Of a DNA stretch of 64,000 bases, positions 55,024-62,890 are shown in pieces; the stretch's first letter is position 1, and every line of letters starts with the position of its first letter. The notes below the pieces were generated by a model, which worked only from the letters and a program-made list of their open reading frames with translations, was not told where the DNA came from and ran no database searches. A program made the position numbers and the translations under genes. Source of the DNA: Peptoniphilus_A sp001811425 (GTDB lineage Bacteria; Bacillota; Clostridia; Tissierellales; Peptoniphilaceae). The DNA lies in the NCBI RefSeq assembly GCF_001811425.1, contig NZ_KV804706.1:1-64000 (forward strand), in the 5' to 3' direction.

Positions 55024-56624
55024 ATGATATATATACAAAACTTAATAAAAACTTTACCAGATAGAAAGCTATTTGAAATTGATATTTTATCAATAAATAA
55101 AAATGAAAAGATAGCCTTAATAGGTGAGAATGGAACGGGTAAAACTACTTTTTTAAGAATAATATTAGGCTTAGATAAAGACTATACTGGTCAAGTAAGA
55201 GTGGATAGAGAACTGGGTTATTTGTTAAATTATAATAGTAAAGTCAAATACTTTTCTGATGAAATCTACTCTAAATCACAGTTAAGGGCTAATGACAACT
55301 ATAGTCCAGGCGAAGAACAAAGATTAAAGTTAACAGACCTATTATCAGATAGTCTTAAATTTCTATTAATCGACGAGCCTACATCTCACTTAGACTTAAA
55401 GCAAAAGGAAGAACTTATAGAAAAGCTGAATTCAAGAAAAGTTGGATATCTTCTAATTTCGCATGATCGTGATTTCATAAATAAAACTTGTAAAAAGATT
55501 TTAGAATTAAAGAACGGAAAAATTGAAGAATATAATGGAGACTACAAATTCTATCTTGAAGAAAGAGAGAAAAGACTTAAGTTTAAAGAAAAAGAGTATT
55601 CAAATTTTATAAAAAAAAAAGAAGACTTGAAAATTTAGCTAGCAATATAAAAGAACAATCATCAAAAGTAAGAACCACGCCTAAAAGGATGGGAAACTCA
55701 GAAGCAAGGCTCCATAAGATGGGCGGTCAAGAAAACAAGAAAAAACTAGATAAACAAGTAAAATCTGTAGAATCCAGAATAGGTCAACTAGAAGTAAAAG
55801 AAAAACCTAAAGAAGGAACAGAAATACAACTATCCATTCCAGATAATAAACAACTTCACTCAAAAATCTTGATAAGAGGAGAAAAGCTAAATAAAGAGTT
55901 TGGAAATAAGATTTTATTTGAAAAATCCAACTTTCAAATAAAAAATAATTCAAAAACAGCTCTTATAGGAGGAAATGGAAGTGGAAAAACCACCCTTGTA
56001 AATATGATTCTCAATCAAGAAAATGTATGGGTGCATCCAAATCTTAAAATAGGTTATTTTAGTCAAATGAGTGATATTTTAGAAGAAGATGCTGATATCC
56101 TAGCAAATGTATTAAATACATCTATATATGATGAAACAATGACAAGAATTGTTCTTGCAAGATTAGGATTTAAGACTAATTATGTCCACAAGATTGTAAG
56201 TATTTTAAGTGATGGAGAAAAATCCAAGGTAAAATTGGCTAAAATATTAACTTCTGATTTTAACTATCTTATTTTTGATGAACCGACAAACTTTTTAGAT
56301 ATAAATGCTATAGAAAGTTTAGAAAATCTATTGAAATCTTATGATAGACCATTTATATTTGTAAGCCATGATGAGGAGTTTATAAATAACCTAGCAGATA
56401 CTCTTTTGATTATAGAAGATAAAAGAATCAAAAATTTTAAAGGTAGTTTATCACAATACAAAAATAAAAAAGAGAAAACAACGAGTAGCAAGGATAGAGA
56501 TAGTTTATTACTTGATTTTAGAATATCTTCCATAAGTTCTAGACTAGCAATGGAGTTACCTAAAGAGGAAAGAAAAAAACTAGAAGAGGAGTATAATAAA
56601 CTCATTGAAGAAAGAAAAAAATAG
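55024..56624 (+). pseudogene. ribosome-protection ABC-F protein (Vga/Lsa/Vml-like), frameshifted at an A10 run
   Basis: Two ATPase domains without membrane segments. Domain 1 has GENGTGKTT, SPGEEQRLKL, LLIDEPTSHLD and SHDRDF. The linker contains RMGNSEARLHKMGGQ and a coiled coil. Domain 2 has GGNGSGKTT, LSDGEKSKVKLAKIL, LIFDEPTNFLD and SHDEEF. ARE ABC-F proteins dislodge lincosamides, streptogramin A and pleuromutilins from ribosomes. Frame 1 stops at 55636-55638, and frame 3 continues as RRLENLASNIKEQSSK to 56624. The break is at ten A (55611-55620). Eleven A, or a -1 slip on A-AAA-AAA, restores about 533 residues. The start at 55024 has AGGAGG. The frame opening at TTG 54976 overlaps the leader and is rejected. 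Confidence 0.8.
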
Positions 56625-56629
56625 ATTTT

Positions 56630-56657
56630 AGCGTCTACACTAGTAGGTGCTATTTTT
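56630..56657 (+). terminator. terminator after the ABC-F gene
   Basis: AGCGTCTAC at 56630-56638 pairs with GTAGGTGCT at 56643-56651, with two G-U pairs and an ACTA loop, followed by ATTTTTAT. It begins five bases after the stop. Confidence 0.7.
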
Positions 56658-56685
56658 ATACCTAATTTTAGGAGTTGCTAGTATA

Positions 56686-56925
56686 AATATTTTAAATTTA
56701 ATATTCACCCAAAAAGGTGCAGGTAAGTTGAAAGACAAACATAAAGATGGCGAGAGCATATCTTCATCGTCTTTTTTATTTGTAAGAAATATAGCTGGAA
56801 GGAATATCAACGAATTTACTGACATGCAAAGAACAAACGTATATTCATATGTGAGAGTTCTTGCTGAAACCTTAGCAGGGCTTCCTCTTCATTTATATAA
56901 AAGGGGTTTATTGTTTGTGAAGTAG
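56686..56925 (+). pseudogene. fragment of an HK97-type phage portal protein
   Basis: About 75 residues match the N-terminus of HK97-family portal proteins: FLFVRNIAGRNINEFTDMQ, then RTNVYSYVRVLAETLAGLPLHLYKR. The usual pattern there is TAVYACVRVLAETIASLPLHLYK. The frame ends after LLFVK at 56925, whereas an intact portal has 380-450 residues. No other capsid gene is adjacent. The GTG that opens the frame (56647) lies inside the preceding terminator stem, so expression is unlikely. It is a prophage remnant. Confidence 0.65.
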
Positions 56926-56992
56926 CTATGATAATAAAGAATAAAAAATTAATCAACATATTTACCTATACTAGGCTTTTTAGGAATATGGA

Positions 56993-57028
56993 GTTTTATC
57001 CATACTGACCAATCAAGCCATGGTGAAG
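56993..57028 (+). repeat. degenerate repeat, copy A
   Basis: This 36-base segment begins GTTTTATCCATACTGACC and ends CAAGCCATGGTGAAG. It matches copy B (59449-59484) at 33 of 36 positions. Conceptual reading gives FIHTDQSSHGEV, continuing to about 57052 as ICLLSRN. It sits directly before the SdpI-like gene promoter. Origin unknown. Confidence 0.7.
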
Positions 57029-57039
57029 TAATTTGTTTA

Positions 57040-57069
57040 TTGTCAAGAAATAAGATTATAGGTTATAAT
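57040..57069 (+). promoter_or_regulatory. promoter of the SdpI-like gene
   Basis: TTGTCA at 57040-57045 and TATAAT at 57064-57069 with an 18-base spacer. Transcription would start near 57076, and the ATG at 57113 follows an AGAGGG ribosome site. Confidence 0.7.
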
Positions 57070-57112
57070 AGTGTTGAAAGTAGTAGCTTTTAGGATTTTT
57101 AGAGGGTTTTGT

Positions 57113-57451
57113 ATGAGTTTTGAAAAAATTGTAATCAGTTTATTACCTATAGCGGGGTTGTTTTTGTCTTTTTTTTATAAGTATAAAGCAAATAGAAATA
57201 TCAGTAAGTATAGTGGATTTAGAACAGCATTAAGTATGAAATCAAAAGAAAACTGGGAGTATGGGCATAAGTATGCAGCTAAACTTTTGCGAATATATGC
57301 TATATTTTTTATATTATTAAATATTATAATAATAGTTAGTAATAGTTTAAATAATTCAACTATGACAGTCATAGTTATATTGCAAATGCTATTTTACTTC
57401 ATCATTGGATATAAAGTAAATAATGCTTTGGCGAAAAAAGAAAATAGTTAG
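57113..57451 (+). CDS. SdpI-family membrane protein (immunity-like)
   Basis: A 112-residue membrane protein with three hydrophobic segments (about 4-21, 61-80 and 85-103). The family motif is the loop YSGFRTALSMKSKENWEYGHKYAAKLL (about residues 32-58). SdpI in Bacillus subtilis protects against the SdpC toxin, and single-domain relatives are common as immunity proteins. ATG 57113 follows AGAGGG. Earlier in-frame starts lack a ribosome site. It is directly upstream of a small peptide gene at 57483, suggesting a bacteriocin/immunity pair (inference). Confidence 0.7.
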   Translation: MSFEKIVISLLPIAGLFLSFFYKYKANRNISKYSGFRTALSMKSKENWEYGHKYAAKLLRIYAIFFILLNIIIIVSNSLNNSTMTVIVILQMLFYFIIGYKVNNALAKKENS

Positions 57452-57482
57452 AATCTATTAAGAATTAAAAAAGGATTAAGTT

Positions 57483-57694
57483 ATGTATATTGAAAATAAA
57501 AAGAATAAACCAATAATACAAGGTGACGACATTGAGTCTAGGGGTGTAGTATTAATTCTTATAACTTTAGTTGCTAATGCAAATGTTGCATGAACGCAAA
57601 TGTAAATATAATTATTAATGCTAATGTAATAGCAAGGGTAAGCGGTGTTTTAAATTACAAATTAACTTCTGATAGAAAAAAGTATAGTTTATGA
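57483..57694 (+). pseudogene. small Asn/Ala/Val-rich peptide gene, frameshifted
   Basis: A ribosome site AAGGA (57471-57475) precedes an ATG at 57483 encoding 36 residues: a charged N-terminus (MYIENKKNKPIIQGDDIESR) and a hydrophobic part (VVLILITLVANANVA) before TGA 57591. From 57593 another frame continues in the same style (NANVNIIINANVIARVSG, then LNYKLTSDRKKYSL). One lost base next to the TGA would join them into about 71 residues. The octamer GC(T/A)AATG(C/T) occurs four times between 57573 and 57627. It is not assigned to a family. It could be a secreted peptide substrate of the SdpI-like protein. Confidence 0.45.
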
Positions 57695-57786
57695 TGAAAA
57701 GCTTAAAGTAATATTTAAATCAGGACCTGAAGTTGAAATAGAAAATTGACAAGAATAAAAACTAAGTACTCAATAAAATCAACAGT

Positions 57787-57826
57787 ACCCGACACGCCTC
57801 TTAAAGTGGTGTAAGTCGGGTCTTTT
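57787..57826 (+). terminator. terminator downstream of the small peptide gene
   Basis: Outer stem ACCCGAC (57787-57793) pairs with GTCGGGT (57815-57821). An inner ACGCC/GGTGT stem extends it. CTTTT follows. It is strikingly GC-rich for this region. Confidence 0.7.
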
Positions 57827-57841
57827 GATTGTAAAAAAATC

Positions 57842-57864
57842 AGCCCCACCATTATGGTAAGGGC
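57842..57864. repeat. short inverted repeat
   Basis: AGCCC (from 57842) and GGGCT flank an inner ACCAT-T-ATGGT palindrome. It lacks a T tract, so it is not a terminator. The remainder of 57827-57985 shows no gene. Confidence 0.4.
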
Positions 57865-57986
57865 TTGTTCATTAGGAATTACACCATAAAAATCTAAATA
57901 TAGAATAGTGCCAAATGCTCGAATAAAAACTGGACAAATACGTGAATGGAAATGTTAAACACTAATTTAAAAATATATCCGATGTG

Positions 57987-58068
57987 GAACTATTTCTAAA
58001 TAGATTTGAGTTATATGATTTTACACTTTATAATATACTTAGATTGAGTTCCGAAACGGAAATAGTTC
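57987..58068 (+). promoter_or_regulatory. promoter with flanking inverted sites before the DUF4143 ATPase
   Basis: TTGAGT at 58006-58011 and TATAAT at 58029-58034 are spaced by 17 bases. GAACTATTTC at 57987-57996 upstream is repeated inverted as GAAATAGTTC at 58059-58068 downstream. A second palindrome, TTCCG-AAA-CGGAA, lies at 58049-58061 and CTATTT-CT-AAATAG at 57990-58003. The arrangement suggests a repressor binding both sides of the promoter. Confidence 0.6.
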
Positions 58069-58091
58069 TAAATAAATAGAGGTGTAGGCGT

Positions 58092-59390
58092 ATGGAAATA
58101 AAGCGTGATTATTATTTAGATAAATTAATAAGAAAAAAAGACAATGGGTTCATTAAGATTATTACAGGAATAAGAAGAAGTGGTAAATCTTATTTACTTA
58201 ATAATCTATTTTATAATTATTTGCTTGAGAATGGAGTAGATGAAAAGCAAATTATAAAATTTGCATTTGATTCAGGAAAAGATTTATTAAAAATTGGCGA
58301 AGATTTAATAGATTTAGATGTACTAAGCGGTGAAAGATTAGTAGATCCTAAAAAATTTTTAGACTATATCATGAGTAAAACGAATGATAACGATAAATTT
58401 TATATCCTCTTAGATGAAGTTCAATTGCTTAAATCTTTTGAGCAAGTCTTAAATGGATTTTTGCGTCAAGACAATTTTGATGTTTATGTTACTGGTAGTA
58501 ATTCTAGATTCTTATCTAAGGATGTCATTACTGAATTTTCAGGTAGGGGTGATGAGATTCATATTATGCCCCTTGTATTTTCTGAATTTCTTCAAACTTA
58601 TGATGGCGACAAAGAAGATGCTTTTGCTGAATATCAAGTTTACGGAGGTTTACCAGCTGGAGCTTTAATGAAAAGGGATGAAGATAAGATGAATTATCTA
58701 AAGGGGCAACTCGAAAATGTATATTTGCGAGATATTGTTCATAGGTATGACATACGCTTAACTTCTGAACTAGAAGACTTACTTAATATTTTAGCATCAG
58801 GAATTTCAAGTCTTACGAATCCAAGTAAAATAGCTTCAACTTTTAAGTCCATAAAAAAATCTAAAATTTCCGCAAATACAATTGATAAGTTTATAGGCTA
58901 CTTTGAAGATTCTTTTATCTTAAAAAGAGTATATAGATATGATGTTAAAGGGAGAAAATATATAGGCACACCTTATAAAATATACTTTGAAGATCTAGGA
59001 CTTAGAAATGCAAGATTAAATTTTAGGCAGATAGAACCAACTCACTTAATGGAAAATATCATTTATAACGAATTAAGATATCGTGGCTATATGGTCGATG
59101 TAGGAATGGTCTTGAAAAGGGAAAATATTAATAATAAAGATATAAAGAAACAACTTGAAGTTGACTTCATAGCTAACCTTGGAAGCAAAAGATATTATAT
59201 TCAATCTGCATATAGCCTCCCATCCATAGATAAAACAAATCAAGAAAAAGCGTCCTTGTTAAATATTGATGACTCATTTAAGAAAATTATTATCGTGAAA
59301 GATCGAATAAAGCCGTTTTTAGATGAAAATGGAATACTCACTATTAATTTATTTGACTTCTTATTGGATAAAGATAGTTTAGATTTATAA
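58092..59390 (+). CDS. AAA-family ATPase with DUF4143 domain
   Basis: A 432-residue ATPase. Walker A GIRRSGKSYLL lies at about residues 26-36, Walker B FYILLDEVQLL at about 100-110 and the sensor VTGSNSRFL at about 135. A C-terminal DUF4143 domain (about 200-400) carries nuclease-like features (QLEVDFIANLGSKRYYIQ). Such proteins are abundant in bacterial accessory regions. Their role is unknown. The ribosome site is GAGGTG. It appears intact, unlike most neighbours. Confidence 0.88.
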   Translation: MEIKRDYYLDKLIRKKDNGFIKIITGIRRSGKSYLLNNLFYNYLLENGVDEKQIIKFAFDSGKDLLKIGEDLIDLDVLSGERLVDPKKFLDYIMSKTNDNDKFYILLDEVQLLKSFEQVLNGFLRQDNFDVYVTGSNSRFLSKDVITEFSGRGDEIHIMPLVFSEFLQTYDGDKEDAFAEYQVYGGLPAGALMKRDEDKMNYLKGQLENVYLRDIVHRYDIRLTSELEDLLNILASGISSLTNPSKIASTFKSIKKSKISANTIDKFIGYFEDSFILKRVYRYDVKGRKYIGTPYKIYFEDLGLRNARLNFRQIEPTHLMENIIYNELRYRGYMVDVGMVLKRENINNKDIKKQLEVDFIANLGSKRYYIQSAYSLPSIDKTNQEKASLLNIDDSFKKIIIVKDRIKPFLDENGILTINLFDFLLDKDSLDL

Positions 59391-59911
59391 TAAATCACCT
59401 ATAAGTTATGAATATATTAACACAGATGGATTTTTTAAAAAATATCAAGTTTTATCCATACTGACCACACAAGCCATGATGAAGCCCTAACACTTCTCGT
59501 GAGGTAATTCGAATAATGATCTCACAAGAAGAGGTATGTCAGCAGACATTTGTGCCAAATCAAAGATTTGGGCAAATGGTTGCATCAGACCTACATTGAT
59601 TCGCTTTCGCTCATCATGTTAGGTCTTGATCATGCCAAGAATCTCCAAGAAAAGCGACTAATAAGGGAGCTTTGATTGGCAAGATTCGACGGCGGAGGCT
59701 ATAGCCATATTGTCTAAACTGAATCCAGGGACCACTTAGATTTAGAAATAGGTGACGATGAATAAAGAGAAATAGAATTTAAGAAAAAAGCAATAGAAGA
59801 TGCATTTATGTATTTTGGAATGGTGTAAGGAACACCTACATTTAAAGATCCTAAAAGAAGCTTATATCTTATACCAGCTAAGAAGACTAGTATAGAAAAA
59901 GGGAAAATACA
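59391..59911. other. non-coding accessory stretch with inverted repeats
   Basis: No open frame of note. The GC content is visibly higher than in surrounding DNA between about 59500 and 59720. Inverted pairs include AGACCTACAT (59587-59596) with ATGTTAGGTCT (59616-59626), and GCCAAATC-AAA-GATTTGG near 59551-59570. It looks like decayed coding or mobile DNA. I cannot name a parent. Confidence 0.4.
59449..59484 (+). repeat. degenerate repeat, copy B
   Basis: Begins with the same 18 bases as copy A (GTTTTATCCATACTGACC) and continues ACACAAGCCATGATGAAG. Reading gives FIHTDHTSHDEA, continuing LTLLVR before a stop near 59505. Confidence 0.7.
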
Positions 59912-60667
59912 ATGGAAAAATGTAAGATTTTAACAAGTAAAGAAGAACTTGGCTTGGTTGTCAAAAAAGTTTTCTATGAAGCTAAAGATAAGGAAGCTTA
60001 TAAGCCCATAACTATAAAAATTAATGAAGGATTAAAAAACTTTTTAGAACAAACTAAGGGAAGACATGGAATAGATAAAGAGTTTATAATCCCAGGTAGT
60101 TCAAGCTTAAATAATCTTTTAGTTGTTCGTGTTGAGGATATAAGACCTGAAGGCGACTATTATGAATGTGACTTATTGGTCCAATTTTTTCCAGAAAAAG
60201 AAGATTTTAAAGATTTAATGGAGCTGGAAGAAAAAATAAAGGAGAAGCTAGATGAAGGCTTAACAGATTTAGAAAAGGCTGAATTTCTTAACACCTACAT
60301 TAACGAGAATATTAGCTATGATAAAGAGCACAGATCCAGGTCTGCTCTTGCCGCTGCTATAAGTCACAAGGGAACCTGCGTTGCTTTTTCTCAACTTTTT
60401 CAGATCTTTGGTGAGGCAGTAGGTTTAAAGGTAGGATGCATTAGTAGTAATGTCATGAAACATCGTTGGAACTATGTAATCATAGGTGATGAGACTTATT
60501 ATATTGACACCACTTTTAATGCAACAAATAATAAGTCAAAAAAACTTTTCTTCCAAACAAGTCCGATTCATTTAGAAAGAGGAGCCGATCAAAAAATAGC
60601 TGTGCCAATTATAGACCAATATAATTCTAAGAAAAGCTGTTTCAAAATAATCAAAAATAGAATATGA
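59912..60667 (+). CDS. transglutaminase-like domain protein
   Basis: A 251-residue protein without signal peptide. The N-terminal 110 residues are unassigned. A transglutaminase-like core follows: catalytic Cys in HKGTCVAFSQLFQIFG (about residue 154), His in KHRWNYVIIGDETYYIDTTF (about 191), with the Asp in YYID. These proteins act as cysteine proteases or transferases. The substrate is unknown. A weak AAAGGGAA ribosome site precedes ATG 59912. It stands alone amid decayed DNA. Confidence 0.75.
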   Translation: MEKCKILTSKEELGLVVKKVFYEAKDKEAYKPITIKINEGLKNFLEQTKGRHGIDKEFIIPGSSSLNNLLVVRVEDIRPEGDYYECDLLVQFFPEKEDFKDLMELEEKIKEKLDEGLTDLEKAEFLNTYINENISYDKEHRSRSALAAAISHKGTCVAFSQLFQIFGEAVGLKVGCISSNVMKHRWNYVIIGDETYYIDTTFNATNNKSKKLFFQTSPIHLERGADQKIAVPIIDQYNSKKSCFKIIKNRI

Positions 60668-61015
60668 AATCTTCACTTTTGGAAATCCTAAGCTTACAGT
60701 TAAGATCCCTATAGAGCCATGAAGGAGATTGTTGTTGAAAAAACTACAGATATTTTTGATTGGGCTATCAAGGAAAGTGAAGATGTAATAGAAGATGTTT
60801 ACTGGAACTTTTGAGAGGACGGTAGTCTAATGCTAGTGGATGAGGTGATGGAAAAATAAGACATTTTAGATTGGAAGAGTTTGATTAAGGAGGAAACCTA
60901 TTAACAAACCTTGTTTGATCGAATCATGTCTATATTGGGCAAGGGTTAATGGTATCCCAAAATGGAAAAGAATATGGCAATGTAAGGGAAAAATAGAAGG
61001 AAGAGTATAATTATT
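60668..61015 (+). pseudogene. remnants of degraded coding sequence
   Basis: Short frames can be read but each ends quickly: EIFTFGNPKLTVKIPIEP, then from ATG 60719 MKEIVVEKTTDIFDWAIKES continuing to DVYWNF, then EDGSLMLVDEVMEK. Further on LYWARVNGIPKWKRIWQCKG appears. They look like pieces of one or two genes broken by small indels and stops. I do not recognise the parents. Confidence 0.4.
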
Positions 61016-61078
61016 TTATTAATCTAACTTTTGTTAATTCCAAATCCATTTGACTGAAGGTAAGAAGTTGTCTCTTCC

Positions 61079-61095
61079 TATAGAAGGCTTCTATA
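61079..61095. repeat. short palindrome upstream of the SIMPL gene
   Basis: TATAGAAG-G-CTTCTATA is perfectly symmetric. It lies about 110 bases before the SIMPL start, with no clear promoter between. It may be an operator. Confidence 0.35.
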
Positions 61096-61206
61096 TTCTT
61101 ATAGGACTTATGGCGTGGTAGACAGAGATGACTCGCATTATAGTTTCAGTGGATTTTTGATTTTCCATTCAATTTTTTAAATTAAATATAAAATTTAGGA
61201 GGAATT

Positions 61207-61860
61207 ATGAAAACAATTAGAGTAACTGGAATGGGAAGTGTCTCTGTTAAGCCGGACACCACTAGTCTAAGAATAACTTTTGGAGGAATTTACAAAGACT
61301 ACGAAGAAACTGTGAGACAGTCTGCGGAGAAGACCAAGATTTTAAGAGAAGCCATAGAAAAGTCTGGGCTCCCTGGCGAAGCTCTAAAGACCAAGGATTT
61401 TTCAATAGAGTCAGAATACGAAAGCTACAGAGATTACAATAATGATTACAAGAAAAGATTTCTTGGCTACAAATTTTACCATAGGACACAGATTCAGTTT
61501 CCAAAGGACAATAAAATGCTGGGTCGTGTCCTATACGAACTGTCCCTATGTTCTGTTAAGGTTGAATTTTCAATTGACTACACTGTGAAGGACAAAGACG
61601 CAGTGAAGAAAGAAGTTATTAAACGTGCGGTGGAAAATTCCAGAGAAAAGGCAGAGATTATGGCAATAGCTGCAGGAGTTAGCTTGGGAGAAGTGCAATC
61701 CATAGATTATTCTTGGGGAGAAATAGATATAAGAACATCTCCAGTTGATAAGTTAGAAGTGAGAAAATCATATGCCTTGGAACCATCCTATGACATTGAT
61801 ATAGAACCAGATGACATAGACTTAGCAGATACAGTGACAATGGTATGGGAAATAATATAG
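61207..61860 (+). CDS. SIMPL domain (DUF541) protein
   Basis: A 217-residue SIMPL/DUF541 protein. It begins directly with the domain (IRVTGMGSVSVKPDTTSLRI) and lacks a signal peptide, unlike many periplasmic members. It ends with the usual DTVTMVWEI strand. The name refers to signalling proteins interacting with a pelle-like kinase. The bacterial function is unclear. GGAGGAATT before the ATG is a strong ribosome site. Confidence 0.85.
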   Translation: MKTIRVTGMGSVSVKPDTTSLRITFGGIYKDYEETVRQSAEKTKILREAIEKSGLPGEALKTKDFSIESEYESYRDYNNDYKKRFLGYKFYHRTQIQFPKDNKMLGRVLYELSLCSVKVEFSIDYTVKDKDAVKKEVIKRAVENSREKAEIMAIAAGVSLGEVQSIDYSWGEIDIRTSPVDKLEVRKSYALEPSYDIDIEPDDIDLADTVTMVWEII

Positions 61861-62101
61861 TAGGTGAATAAGCTTCGCTTACAGATTTAAAATGGCAAAA
61901 CTTTTAAATAAACTAAAGAAATTATAAGAGTTATGAAATCTACAAGTTGATGCTAAAAGCAAGGATTCATGTCAGGCTTATCCAAAGAAATGCCAGTGGA
62001 TAGGAAGCATTGCCTGGTGAAAGTTAAGACGGAGTGTGTGGTATTGATGTCAAAGATCAATTGTAGAACGACAAGTTATAATTTTATGGAGAGTGAAATA
62101 A
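61861..62101. other. intergenic stretch with possible gene remnants
   Basis: Short readable pieces such as DAKSKDSCQAYPKKCQWIG (near 61951-62010) end in stops. No promoter is clear. GGAG at 62088-62091 serves the next gene. Confidence 0.35.
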
Positions 62102-62776
62102 GTGAATATGAAAGAAGAATTATTGGCATTGCAGGATATTTCATACGCTGATTTTCAGGCGAAATTGACACCAAATATACCGAGAGAGCTTTTTATTGGG
62201 GTTAGAGTTCCTGAGTTGAGAAAGCTTGCTAAAAAAGTTGCTGAGGAGCCAGAAACATCTAAATTTCTTAAGGATTTGCCGCATAAATACTATGATGAAA
62301 ATATGCTTCACGGACTCATCATCTCTGAAATTAAAGACTATGATGTCTGTATTGTGGCAGTTGATGAATTTTTGCCTTATGTAGATAATTGGGCTGTTTG
62401 CGATATTATGTCTCCCAAGATTTTCAAGAAGAATAAAGAAGCACTTTTGGAAAAAATTAAAGAATGGTCCTCATCGGAAAAGACCTATACTTGCCGTTTT
62501 GGAATTGAGATGTTAATGTCTCACTTCCTTGATGATGATTTTAAGCAAGAGTATTTGGAAATACCTCTTTCTGTTAATTGTGAAGACTATTATGTTCAAA
62601 TGATGGTTGCGTGGTTTTTTGCAACTGCCTTGGCAAAAGAGTGGGATGCGACCATAAAATACATGGAAGATCAGCGCTTAGATAGGTGGACTCACAATAA
62701 GGCAATACAGAAAGCACGTGAAAGTAGGCGTATTACACCTAAACAAAAAGAATATTTAAAATCATTCAAAGTATGA
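62102..62776 (+). CDS. AlkD-like DNA alkylation repair protein
   Basis: A 224-residue all-helical HEAT-like DNA glycosylase of the AlkD group, which excises alkylated bases. Family blocks include GVRVPELRKLAKKVAE (about 33-48), the DNWAVCD active-site region and MMVAWFFATAL. GTG 62102 is used because GGAG lies ten bases upstream. ATG 62108 is the alternative. Confidence 0.85.
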   Translation: MNMKEELLALQDISYADFQAKLTPNIPRELFIGVRVPELRKLAKKVAEEPETSKFLKDLPHKYYDENMLHGLIISEIKDYDVCIVAVDEFLPYVDNWAVCDIMSPKIFKKNKEALLEKIKEWSSSEKTYTCRFGIEMLMSHFLDDDFKQEYLEIPLSVNCEDYYVQMMVAWFFATALAKEWDATIKYMEDQRLDRWTHNKAIQKARESRRITPKQKEYLKSFKV

Positions 62777-62890
62777 CAAATTTCAGTTGATAGTGAAATT
62801 TAACTTTCACTTCGTCTGGTTCTTATGATTGCAAAAATTTGGAGTTAGATTGAGAATAATTTTAATTAACTTAGCAGTAGAAATAGGAAT

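Noticed and set aside
57842..57864. second terminator after the small peptide gene
   Set aside because: The inverted repeat is not followed by a T tract.
61969..62151. 60-residue frame overlapping the AlkD-like gene start
   Set aside because: No ribosome site, runs into a conserved gene in another frame, and has no recognisable motif.
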